Shown here: positions 1 through 8,024 of the stretch, in pieces
Layout of the letters: the number at the start of each line of letters is the position of its first letter
Numbering within the stretch: position 1 is the stretch's first letter
Assembly (NCBI GenBank): GCA_007119095.1
Contig: SKQI01000194.1
Span: 1 to 11,870 of the forward strand
Direction: 5' to 3'
Origin: Wenzhouxiangella sp.
GTDB taxonomy: Bacteria; Pseudomonadota; Gammaproteobacteria; Xanthomonadales; Wenzhouxiangellaceae
Length of the DNA stretch: 11,870 nucleotides
Translations under genes and position numbers: made by a program
The notes under the pieces: generated by a model
The model's database searches: none
What the model was told of the DNA's origin: nothing
Seen by the model: only the letters and a program-made list of their open reading frames with translations

Positions 1-1589
1 GCGACGCTGTAGACGGTTTCGGTTGTTGTGCCTTCTTCTGATACGCCGCGGGTATCGGTGTGCAGCAGGCGCGCATCGCACAGGATCTGCAGGGCAGTCC
101 GCATGCGTGCATCGAATTCGGATACGGGTGACCAGGCACGGACTCGGTTTCCGTGTGAATCCGACGTGGCGACGGCCGGAATCAATGCGTCGAGCAGTTC
201 CTCCTTGGTGATGCCGACCTCCTGCTGAATCCTTCGAAGCGCGCGGGTGCCCTGCTCATCAATGATGGCGCTGAGACCACCCGTTTCTTCGTAATGGCTT
301 TCTGTCAGTCCGGCAAACCATTCGGTATGTGCATGGTCATCCCAGACCTGGCGCAGGGCAATGGCGATGAGAGGCAGTACGTCGCCTGAACCGCTTTCCA
401 TATTGCCGCCAATATGGCGTGCGTCGGCGAGCATGCGATCGACGACCGCCGGCTCGATGTCTACGTCGCGGATCGGCTGGCTCCAAACCCTTAGCGGACC
501 ACGGATGACCTCGCTGAGGTACTCGATTGGCAGCGGCGCGACGCGGTGGGTTTCCAACGGCAGCGCGGCTACTTCGGTGCGTTCGCACAGGGCGGCATAG
601 CTGTCGGCCCGCAAAGTGCCCAGGATGATCAGCGGCATCGGGTCGTCGAGCGCGACCTCCATCTTTTGGTGCGCCTGGAGTAAAGCCAGGGTTTCGTCGA
701 TCAGCTCGGGCGCGAAGGCTTCCTCCATCTGGTCAATGGAAATCACCAGGCTTGCCTCCGGTTGACCGTGATGCTTGCGCGCTGCTGCCACCAGCCCGAT
801 CAGGTCCTCAGGATTTCCACCGGTCAGCGCCGTGCGGACGCGGGGCCGAGACAGGCCAGTCGCGCCCGTCAGCGCATCCGTCAGCATGGAAACGAGATCG
901 CCGCTCGGTGTCACGGTTGCCGGGCACAACCATTCGTGGGGCTCACGCTCCAGGCGCGCCAGGACGCCAGCCCGCATCAGGGAAGACTTGCCGGCACCGG
1001 AGGGTCCGACAATCAGGCATTGCCGAGGATATTCGCTCTCACGTTGGCCTCGCCGCATGCGGCGCAGCAGTTCGCGCACCTGCCGAATATCTCCGTCGCG
1101 ACCGAAATAGACGGCGGCGTCCTCGCGCTCGAATGCGTGCAGCCCCGGAAAGGGCTTGCGGTCCGGATGCGGCTCGAAGGCGTCCGGATTTGCGCCAACA
1201 CGCGTCAAGGCCTGGCCCAACGCACGCCATTCCTCATCACCCGGTTCGCGGCTAAACGGGATGATATTGGCCCTGGCCCAGTCCGGAATGGGCGCGTCGT
1301 CGTCGAGACGCAGCGGCAACATGCTTCGCCCTGACCGGCTGGCAAACAGCGCTTCAACATCGCATTCCCTGGAACGAGACCAGGCCGAACTCAGGAGGGC
1401 CACCATGATCTCGTAGGTTGCCGCGCGCTTGCCAACTTCGCTGGCCCAGTCCTGATCGCCGACAAAATCGCTTTCCCTCGGACGCCGATGGACAAACAAC
1501 GGCGAATGCCCCCGTTCCTTAAGGAAACGGCCCACGGCATCGCAGATTTCCGCATCCTTGCTTGAGTGACTTATGAATATACTGGCCAT
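1..1589 (-). CDS. TIR-nSTAND1 ATPase protein, 3' end cut by window edge
   Basis: The frame is open for 529 codons from an ATG at 1587-1589 to the left edge. An in-frame TGA lies three codons upstream, so no earlier start is possible. An AGGGA (1600-1604) lies 10 bases before the ATG. Residues 1-130 read as a TIR domain: it opens MASIFISHSSKDAEIC, and the S/C/E block near 68-79 (SSAWSRSRECDVE) is where the NADase glutamate usually sits. Residues ~145-500 match the nSTAND1 ATPase: a 'FPGLHAFEREDAAVYFGRD' entry motif, Walker A GPSGAGKSS (195-203), Walker B-like LVISIDQMEE (281-290), a TLRADS arginine motif (325-330) and LPLIAIALRQVW (405-416). Family members usually continue into WD40 or other sensor repeats, which would lie outside the window. 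The expected role is a cytoplasmic STAND sensor: the lost C-terminal part senses, the ATPase oligomerises and TIR is the effector. It is GC-rich, unlike the gene upstream of it. Domain calls are firm; the target and NADase activity are inferred. Confidence 0.88.
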   Translation of the reverse strand, partial: MASIFISHSSKDAEICDAVGRFLKERGHSPLFVHRRPRESDFVGDQDWASEVGKRAATYEIMVALLSSAWSRSRECDVEALFASRSGRSMLPLRLDDDAPIPDWARANIIPFSREPGDEEWRALGQALTRVGANPDAFEPHPDRKPFPGLHAFEREDAAVYFGRDGDIRQVRELLRRMRRGQRESEYPRQCLIVGPSGAGKSSLMRAGVLARLEREPHEWLCPATVTPSGDLVSMLTDALTGATGLSRPRVRTALTGGNPEDLIGLVAAARKHHGQPEASLVISIDQMEEAFAPELIDETLALLQAHQKMEVALDDPMPLIILGTLRADSYAALCERTEVAALPLETHRVAPLPIEYLSEVIRGPLRVWSQPIRDVDIEPAVVDRMLADARHIGGNMESGSGDVLPLIAIALRQVWDDHAHTEWFAGLTESHYEETGGLSAIIDEQGTRALRRIQQEVGITKEELLDALIPAVATSDSHGNRVRAWSPVSEFDARMRTALQILCDARLLHTDTRGVSEEGTTTETVYSV

Positions 1590-1624
1590 CGCTTTTCATT
1601 CCCTGATGTAACCGGCCGTGAATC

Positions 1625-1664
1625 AGGATTATTCGGACGTTCTCACAACCTCCGGGCTAATCCT
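1625..1664 (-). repeat. Imperfect 40-base inverted repeat between two genes
   Basis: Outer arms AGGATTA and TAATCCT (1625-1631 and 1658-1664) pair perfectly over 7 bases. After a small 3/2-base internal loop, an inner stem CGGAGGTT / AACGTCCG pairs with one G-G mismatch around a GTGAG loop. It begins 10 bases after the stop of the upstream gene and ends 35 bases before the next ATG. No T-run follows on the transcribed strand, so it is not a textbook intrinsic terminator. It could be a transcript-stabilising or processing hairpin, a partial attenuator, a REP-like element or a protein-binding site. It lies where composition shifts from AT-richer to GC-rich. Confidence 0.5.
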
Positions 1665-1674
1665 CGATCTCAGT

Positions 1675-3105
1675 TCATCCCTTCAACTTTTCCAAAGTCT
1701 GCTGAATTTCTGAAAACTGATGCAAAACCTCACCTTCGGCATAGTAAGCATCGACCTCAAAGAGAACTCTCTCGATTTGTTCAGCTATCCATTGAGGTGA
1801 TATCTTCCCCCTATCCTGGGCGAGACGAATTTGCTCAATTCTTGCCAGAAAGTATTCGTAAGAAAGCGCGTTCCTGAAGACACTCGGATACTCAGATATG
1901 CGAATCCATTTCTTTCTTGTCAGAACAGCACTTGCAGCGAGTCTTTCGGCCGCCTCGGCATGCTCTTCTCCTGCTTCGATTCTATAAAGTTCACGATGTA
2001 CTCGAGTGAGGTTGTACTCGAGATATCCTTTCCAAAATCCCGGGTTTGCGTCCTGGGCTGGAACAGTTTCCAGACACAGGATGAAGGCCTTTTGGGCCTG
2101 CTTTAGGAGATCTGGATTTCTCCTGAAGGAATAAGCCTTCAGACATGCCAGTCCGAAATAATCATGGGCACACAGCTTGAGCACCGGATTCAGGGACGGA
2201 TAGCGCGAAAGCTTACTGATTACGTTCTCGAACGCACGGTAAATATCCAAATGTGTATGTTCATCCGAGTTGGAGTCGGGCTGGGTCCTGGATTCGATAT
2301 GCTCCAAACACAGATTGAGTACAGTCAGCGCCTCGCTATGCAGGCCGGTGTCGTCATGATCACTGATCTCTACACACTCTTGTAGCTGGTGGAGCCAGTC
2401 ACGGAATTCCTGGTGCCTGCCGAATATGGGAAAAAATGTCAACCTCTCCAGTACAAACAGGACTTTCTGGTCGAACCTGTTGATTCTCTGACAATCCTCC
2501 AGCCAGTGATTCAAAATCACCTGAAGCTGGTTTCTACCAGAGTAAGAAAAAATCTCGGAATCTCTGTTGGAAAACAGCCTCTTGTAGTTGCTGTAATAAT
2601 TCGAGTTACTCAAGAGGTTCAAATGAGGCTGAAGTTCGAGGAGACGCTGAATTTTTTCTATCAGCTCATCGCAAAAGGTGTCGAAGCCCTGCTTATTGAA
2701 TGCTTTTATGCTGAAGCTCGCCAAGTCGCTCGGCAGTTCAAGCTCATTTAGGTTTTCTATATCTGATGCAAAAATCAGTTTATCTCGTGCCTTATGGCCT
2801 GCAGCATAGAGTGCCATTCCAACCTCCAACAGCACATTTTGCCTGACTCTCATTTTCAGCTCGGATTCAGACGGACCACCGATATCCTCGGCAGTCATGA
2901 AAATGACAAAAAGGTCAGAGTCGTGGACTATATCCATAAGCCCGCCTACCATGTCACCAGTGAGGATTTGCTCGAGTATCAGCTTTACGGTAATTGGAAT
3001 TCTGTCCGCTTCCTCCTCACGTTCGATCCTTTCTGCGACTATCTGCGCATAGTGCTTTCCAGAACCGCCATAAATCAGACAGATTTGCTTGGGTCTTTGT
3101 ATCAT
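1675..3105 (-). CDS. PycTIR/CAP12-type TIR-like protein with helical C-terminal region
   Basis: This is a 476-residue soluble protein. Residues ~6-155 resemble the TIR-like nucleotide-binding domain seen in PycTIR/CAP12 effectors (Pfam PF10137 type). Visible marks are the first strand ICLIYGGSGKHYA (8-20), a DLFVIFMTAEDIG strand (64-76), the signature RVRQNVLLEVGMALY (86-100) with the probable catalytic or nucleotide-binding Glu94, and ELPSDLASFSIKAF (123-136). In that family the domain can degrade NAD+. The remaining ~320 residues are helix-rich and look TPR-like (for example 300-400, with paired A/L/Y helices), but I see no exact repeat. No cyclic-nucleotide-binding or STING domain is visible, so the trigger must enter another way. 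The ATG at 3103-3105 has an AGG (3113-3115) seven bases upstream and lies 18 bases after the stop of the upstream gene, so the two are very likely co-transcribed. GC is low compared with the flanking STAND genes. Confidence 0.8.
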   Translation of the reverse strand: MIQRPKQICLIYGGSGKHYAQIVAERIEREEEADRIPITVKLILEQILTGDMVGGLMDIVHDSDLFVIFMTAEDIGGPSESELKMRVRQNVLLEVGMALYAAGHKARDKLIFASDIENLNELELPSDLASFSIKAFNKQGFDTFCDELIEKIQRLLELQPHLNLLSNSNYYSNYKRLFSNRDSEIFSYSGRNQLQVILNHWLEDCQRINRFDQKVLFVLERLTFFPIFGRHQEFRDWLHQLQECVEISDHDDTGLHSEALTVLNLCLEHIESRTQPDSNSDEHTHLDIYRAFENVISKLSRYPSLNPVLKLCAHDYFGLACLKAYSFRRNPDLLKQAQKAFILCLETVPAQDANPGFWKGYLEYNLTRVHRELYRIEAGEEHAEAAERLAASAVLTRKKWIRISEYPSVFRNALSYEYFLARIEQIRLAQDRGKISPQWIAEQIERVLFEVDAYYAEGEVLHQFSEIQQTLEKLKG

Positions 3106-3123
3106 CAGGATACCTATATCATG

Positions 3124-6100
3124 CTAATTCAGTGAGCTCATTTCAGACCCCAGGCATAGCAACCCTTTTACCTGAGTGTCCTTAGATCTAGAACGGGTTT
3201 TAAGCCTGGGGTGTGACCATTGCAAGTTCGCAGGAATCCTGGAGGGTTCTAACCACCATTTCAGCGCTTCCCAGGTTCCTGCGGGTTGACATACCGCTGT
3301 GTAAGGCGATTCCTGATTAGCGTCTGGCAGGCTCAGAATCTTCCTTCTCTCATCGTCACAAAGTGGCTCTGATGGGTGCCAATTAGATTCCTGCCCATCC
3401 CAGGCGGCAATCAGAAAATCACAGGTCTGAACAATATAGGCGTTGGCTAGTTGGAATTGTTTCTGTTGTGGATTGGGAGACCCATATGCGTGACCTGGCT
3501 TGGCGGCAACGGCCGCCAGGTTCCCAAATTTCAATGGAAGCTGGTAGTGCCTGGCGTTGGCACAAAGATCCATGAACTGTTTGACGGATTCATGGCGAAT
3601 ATTCGGATCAGGGGCCTCCAGGAACGTGGTGTAGTAGATCTCCCATGGGAGAGGAAGAATCACTTCAAGATCGCAGTCCAAGCCAATACGCTCATTTCGA
3701 AGGGCCTTCGCCAGTACGCGATCCGCGCCTTCTGCAAGACAGGTGACAAGGGTGAACTTTATTGGTAGATCCATCGAACCCGGTTGAAATGCTTTCTTCA
3801 AACTTTCTGCGATATCGTGAATTTTCTCTTTGTCAACAAACTCGCCATCTGGCAAAAGCCCGTCTGTATCGCCCTTTACGTCAAGCCAGGCCAGTGGACC
3901 CTTAAGGCGATGAGGCCGGTGACCTACGATACCGATCCGAATTTCGCGGCATATCTGCTCAGTAGGACGGCCGTTCCTCTCCTTCGACGCTGAACTCGCG
4001 CGCTCCTTGTCCAGCAATTGAACAAAAAGGGGGGCTTTGGCCACATGCCCACAATCGAATTGCTTACTGCCGGCCTTTAGCTGGTCCCAATTTATTAGAT
4101 TGTCATGCAATCTGGCTGCATCTACGCGCGGATTTCCATAGCGCCAGTTCTGGAGATAGTGGTAGATTGACCACCGGTCGTGCTCGGTCCTGGCCAAGGC
4201 TTCCCATGCATCCATGGATTGGTACTCATGCGTTGCTCGGTAAGCTACCGGTGTCTTCCGCAAATAACTAAACCATGGATGTCCGAACAGAGCGAGAAGC
4301 TGGGGATGATCGGTCGATACCATCAGTGTCTCGCCGTTTTCACAACCTATCAACAAGCACCCTTTAGCAGAGCCCTCAGGCTGGAGGGCTGGTTCATATC
4401 TAAGGACCCGTGCCTTTGCGTACAGCTTGATGTTGAGCGGCTCAACGGTTCCCCTTTCAATTTTGCACACTGAATGTTCCGACGTTGCTCCAAACCAACA
4501 AGATTCCTCGCGAGCATTTTGGCCTTGTGCTTCAAGAACCACGATTTCTCCCATGGACTCAGGAATCTGAATCTTGGAAGTGACCGGGCGTTGTTCCGGA
4601 TCGCCGACCTCCCAGGACAGGATGCGAGCCGTGGTGAGCTTTTGTGCTTTGTCGGCATCGCTTTGTATTTCAGTGCCAGCAATGAATAGCCGCTTTCCGC
4701 ACCGATCAAAATGAAAGCAGGTTATATTTTCTGTTCCTGCCATGGCCTCGGGAAAAACTGAGAAAATCAGTTTTCGATCCGAAGTATCTGCGAAAGCCAA
4801 ACCAATCCGTACAGTCTTGTTTTGACGGCTGCTATGGCTTTTGCGCTGAGGTTTTCGGGTCAAACATGCTGCAACTGAGGAGTGATAGTCCGGGGAAGTC
4901 AGGCGCAGGCCCCATTCAACCTTTGGTGTCCGAATCGTTTCATTGCTTTCATGGTCTTGCTGGTCTGTCCATTCGTCAGCCTCACCTGAACCCTCGGTGA
5001 TCATTGCATCGATGTCTTTTAGTTTGTCATAAGGTGCGACCGGGTCCGGACTGCCGGTATCTTCGAGCTGCCAAAGAACCAGGTATCTGATGTCGGTCTG
5101 AGAGCTTCTGAGTGCAGAGTCTCCTTTCGCAATAATGGCTGCGAGCCACGGACCAGCTTCGGCAGTCGCTTCAACCCGCAGTTTGCCCTCAATCTGGCAA
5201 TCGAGAACGGCGATCTTTCTCTTTCGAATTGAAGCCTTAAGTCCCCGATTGGCTGCATCTACATGAAATGGCTCGATCTCAATTTGATTGGATGAATCAT
5301 GGTTAACCAGAGGATCTCGTTCCCCCAGGAGTGGCGGAAGGTCATCGTCGGATTCCTTTTCCCGAATAGTCTTGTGTTCGTATTTGAGCCAATGCGGGCT
5401 TCTTCTGATCAAGCGGCTCCAGTCGTCTTCTCGGGCATCGATCTTATCCAACTTTTCAGGAACTTGACACGAAAGCTCAGCCACGTGCACGCCTCTATCG
5501 TGCGTGCGATCTCCTGTGGCTTTAGCGCTGACATCTGGAATATCCCAGTAATTGATAACCGGCAGCTTCGTGTAACGCCGTTGAACGGTGATTAGTCTTC
5601 CGTCCGTCACGGCTAGGAAATCAATCGGTTCGAAGGCGGCGGCACCGCACAATGGCGCCCTGTTCGCCAATGGTGTACTGGACTCGGGACATCTTGGGAG
5701 TGGTATGGCTGCATCGGTATATGGAACCAAACTGGGCTCGGCGCGAAGGCAGTTGATGCTTCGCAACTTCAGATCAAGATGGTCCGCTTGAGCCCGGTTG
5801 GATCCTTTGAAGTGAAGCGGAAGTTTTGCCCATTCCACGCTGGACTCCTTACGCCAGAGATTGGTGGCTGATGGAATCAGGCCTCGGAGTTTTCTGTATC
5901 CTTCTTCATGCAAGATACGAGCGAGATCATCTCGCTGATCTTCAATCAATTTTGTCGGATCTACGATGTCATCCAACATGCCGAAAGCAAACAGTGAGTC
6001 CGGTGTTTCATGAAGGCCCCGTGAGTCGCTATCCTGTTCCGCCAGCGCTCCTGCCTCTCCACTATCCGACTTGCTTCCCGCTTCAAGAAACAGGCGGGCC

Positions 6101-7731
6101 AGGCCATGCCGTCGTTTCAACCTGACAAATATCGGCGCATCCCATGAACGGGACATTTTTTTTGGGTCGCTTTTTTTCGCTCGAAGCTGATCGCGCAGTG
6201 TCATGGCGAGACTTGCGCCGAGCTCATCATCATCGAAACATATGATATGTTGGGTTGGCGGAGAACCATTATCTTCCGCCATCTGGTCCAGGACGTTAGT
6301 GTCCGTGATCCCAAGCCGTGCATCGCCAAGGCGGTAAAACGTTATCTTGAGATCCATTGGCCGATACGCTTGTTCATCCTGGACTAGCTCACCATCTACC
6401 ATATACTGGATTCCGGGATTGCCTTCAACGAATCCAGGCAGGCGTCCTGACTCATCGACGCGCCGGTCGAAGACACTGATCCGAAGGGAGTTCCCGTAAG
6501 GGGTGCTTGCCAATAGTACCGCCTGGCGGATTACCGCCTCTCCCATCTTGCCGAAACCGTAAATAGCGATATGGGGCAAATTCTTCCCCTGATGTAAGGT
6601 GTAAACGTCCAATGGATGCTCATTGAACAAAGCACGTGCCGCCGTTTCATACAAATCAAAAAACCGAGTTTCAGTGCATCGTTCAACACCAGCTCGACTG
6701 TGATCTTGCAGGCGCATCGCCAGCCGAGTGTCATCAACGTGAATCAGAAGCCTGGTTACTGGTCGGGGATTTCGGCTTCTCCGATCCAGCCACTGGATAA
6801 GTGATTCAGAATTAGGAAGGTGCTTCTCCGCCCATGTCTTTACAGAGAACAGGAACCGACGTCTCGGGGAACGAACTTGATTACGGCGATTATCAATCCA
6901 ACTGCGCAGTTCCAGTGCCAGTTCAATGTTTCTTTTGTCATCTTGCAGCAGCATGATCACGCAGGAAGCCTGGTGTAATTTGGCCTGTTCCATTACCCTG
7001 GGGTCGAAAATGTCGCCTACCAGCACACCGAATCCAAGGTCCCGAGCAGTTTCGATATTCGGATTCAGTGAATTCCATTCGACAATCAATAGTCTGCTCC
7101 CAGAGCTGTTGAGTGGGCCCCCGTAGGTCCTATGCCAGCTTCTTGCCAACTCGAAACCCGCTTCACCAAGTCCGCAAAGGACGACTTGTTGTCGTATTCC
7201 TGGTCCAAGTAACTTGATCTTGTCAACCAGGCGCCTGACCATGGCCAGGACGCCGGATACCGTTGCGATCAAGGCTGTCAAACGTGCGACATCAAAAAGT
7301 AGCGTGATGGTTTTTTCGGGTACGAACGCCGCATCATCAGCCCTGGCCGCCACGGCGCTGAGGGTGATGTCCACCCACTGACTCTCACCGACGAAAAGCT
7401 GCGCGATCCGGTAGCTCCATTGCAGTAGACTGAACTGATGATATTGCTCAGTCAGAATCACTGCGGCCAGTGATGTCAGCACAGCGATCGTAGCGGATAT
7501 TGGTGGGATTCGATTAAGCGCTCTGCGACCTTCGTGGAGATACGACCAGAGCAGAACAAAATTGAGTATCAGATTTGCAGCGACTATCAGACGGTAATCA
7601 ACCAAGAGCTCTTGACGCTCGATTGCGTAACGAACAATAAAGAAACCACCGTTTAGCGCAATGAGTAGACCATAGAATATCCATGTGTTGTTCATAACGG
7701 ATCGGTGCTTGATTTTATGCGCCATGCTCAT
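3124..7731 (-). CDS. Membrane RCK / RyR / beta-propeller / SLOG multidomain protein
   Basis: About 1535 residues. Four hydrophobic segments (~17-33, 46-65, 78-93, 142-165) anchor it in the membrane; a ~48-residue loop lies between the last two. The cytoplasmic part then shows: an RCK/TrkA-N Rossmann domain with VVLCGLGEAGFE (~183-194), acidic IVEWN (~216-220) and VGDIFD (~238-243); a second Rossmann-like unit with IAIYGFGKMGEA (~388-399) and SVFDRR (~419-424); a first RyR-like segment (~602-663, LHEEGYRKL and FKGSNRAQADHLDLKL); a long beta-rich region (~700-1160) with propeller-like strands such as RYLVLWQLED and TARILSWEVG; a second RyR domain (~1173-1242, ARTEHDRWS and NWRYGNPRVDAARLHDNL); and a C-terminal SLOG-like Rossmann domain (~1262-1447, GHRP, CLAEGADRVLAKAL, CDFLIAAWDG). 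RCK domains gate K+ channels, but no TVGYG filter is present. The likely role is a nucleotide-gated membrane effector, by inference. The start is uncertain: ATG at 7731 (used) or 7725, or TTG at 7746. Confidence 0.82.
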   Translation of the reverse strand: MSMAHKIKHRSVMNNTWIFYGLLIALNGGFFIVRYAIERQELLVDYRLIVAANLILNFVLLWSYLHEGRRALNRIPPISATIAVLTSLAAVILTEQYHQFSLLQWSYRIAQLFVGESQWVDITLSAVAARADDAAFVPEKTITLLFDVARLTALIATVSGVLAMVRRLVDKIKLLGPGIRQQVVLCGLGEAGFELARSWHRTYGGPLNSSGSRLLIVEWNSLNPNIETARDLGFGVLVGDIFDPRVMEQAKLHQASCVIMLLQDDKRNIELALELRSWIDNRRNQVRSPRRRFLFSVKTWAEKHLPNSESLIQWLDRRSRNPRPVTRLLIHVDDTRLAMRLQDHSRAGVERCTETRFFDLYETAARALFNEHPLDVYTLHQGKNLPHIAIYGFGKMGEAVIRQAVLLASTPYGNSLRISVFDRRVDESGRLPGFVEGNPGIQYMVDGELVQDEQAYRPMDLKITFYRLGDARLGITDTNVLDQMAEDNGSPPTQHIICFDDDELGASLAMTLRDQLRAKKSDPKKMSRSWDAPIFVRLKRRHGLARLFLEAGSKSDSGEAGALAEQDSDSRGLHETPDSLFAFGMLDDIVDPTKLIEDQRDDLARILHEEGYRKLRGLIPSATNLWRKESSVEWAKLPLHFKGSNRAQADHLDLKLRSINCLRAEPSLVPYTDAAIPLPRCPESSTPLANRAPLCGAAAFEPIDFLAVTDGRLITVQRRYTKLPVINYWDIPDVSAKATGDRTHDRGVHVAELSCQVPEKLDKIDAREDDWSRLIRRSPHWLKYEHKTIREKESDDDLPPLLGERDPLVNHDSSNQIEIEPFHVDAANRGLKASIRKRKIAVLDCQIEGKLRVEATAEAGPWLAAIIAKGDSALRSSQTDIRYLVLWQLEDTGSPDPVAPYDKLKDIDAMITEGSGEADEWTDQQDHESNETIRTPKVEWGLRLTSPDYHSSVAACLTRKPQRKSHSSRQNKTVRIGLAFADTSDRKLIFSVFPEAMAGTENITCFHFDRCGKRLFIAGTEIQSDADKAQKLTTARILSWEVGDPEQRPVTSKIQIPESMGEIVVLEAQGQNAREESCWFGATSEHSVCKIERGTVEPLNIKLYAKARVLRYEPALQPEGSAKGCLLIGCENGETLMVSTDHPQLLALFGHPWFSYLRKTPVAYRATHEYQSMDAWEALARTEHDRWSIYHYLQNWRYGNPRVDAARLHDNLINWDQLKAGSKQFDCGHVAKAPLFVQLLDKERASSASKERNGRPTEQICREIRIGIVGHRPHRLKGPLAWLDVKGDTDGLLPDGEFVDKEKIHDIAESLKKAFQPGSMDLPIKFTLVTCLAEGADRVLAKALRNERIGLDCDLEVILPLPWEIYYTTFLEAPDPNIRHESVKQFMDLCANARHYQLPLKFGNLAAVAAKPGHAYGSPNPQQKQFQLANAYIVQTCDFLIAAWDGQESNWHPSEPLCDDERRKILSLPDANQESPYTAVCQPAGTWEALKWWLEPSRIPANLQWSHPRLKTRSRSKDTQVKGLLCLGSEMSSLN

Positions 7732-7790
7732 GTCTCTGGTGGGCAACTAGATCGAAGTAAGGGATGCAAGAACAAGAAATTATGGACCGA

Positions 7791-7819
7791 AATAGCTATG
7801 AAGCTGTACATCGTGTCAA
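7791..7819 (-). promoter_or_regulatory. Possible sigma70-like promoter for the membrane-protein gene
   Basis: The spacer at 7732-8024 separates the TIR-NB-ARC gene from the membrane-protein gene and holds no convincing gene. A 66-codon minus-strand frame at 7796-7996 has no family resemblance. On the minus strand there is an exact TTGACA (7814-7819), then 17 bases, then a poor -10 candidate GCTATT (7791-7796), about 60 bases before the ATG at 7731. Only the -35 half is good. If real, the lower-GC pair of genes has its own transcript. Confidence 0.22.
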
Positions 7820-8024
7820 ATAAATCACTGCGAAGTCCATCGAGAACAATGAAGTGAAAAAAATGGCAGATGGGCGCACGAAAAAATGTTCCGACTCGCG
7901 CGGTGTAAAGGCTGCATATAAATGTTTCCCATCGTGCATTGGTATTCTCCGGTTTCCTGCCGCGGAAAGTCTTTTTCGAATCGTTTTCTTCAACACGAAA
8001 TCATTGGCCCCGAAAAATGCCTGG

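Noticed and set aside
752..1334. Overlapping plus-strand frames of 167 and 190 codons
   Set aside because: The minus strand here encodes a clear nSTAND1 ATPase with Walker motifs, so these are shadows.
4350..4709. Minus-strand 119-codon frame inside the membrane-protein gene
   Set aside because: It is a different frame of the same strand within a long gene with clear domains; no sign of independent coding.
7951..7976. TTTCC / GGAAA hairpin followed by a T-run on the plus strand
   Set aside because: The stem is only five bases and it points in the wrong direction for all genes here, with no plus-strand gene to end.
7796..7996. Minus-strand 66-codon frame in the spacer
   Set aside because: No ribosome site, no recognisable family and no support from context; probably chance.
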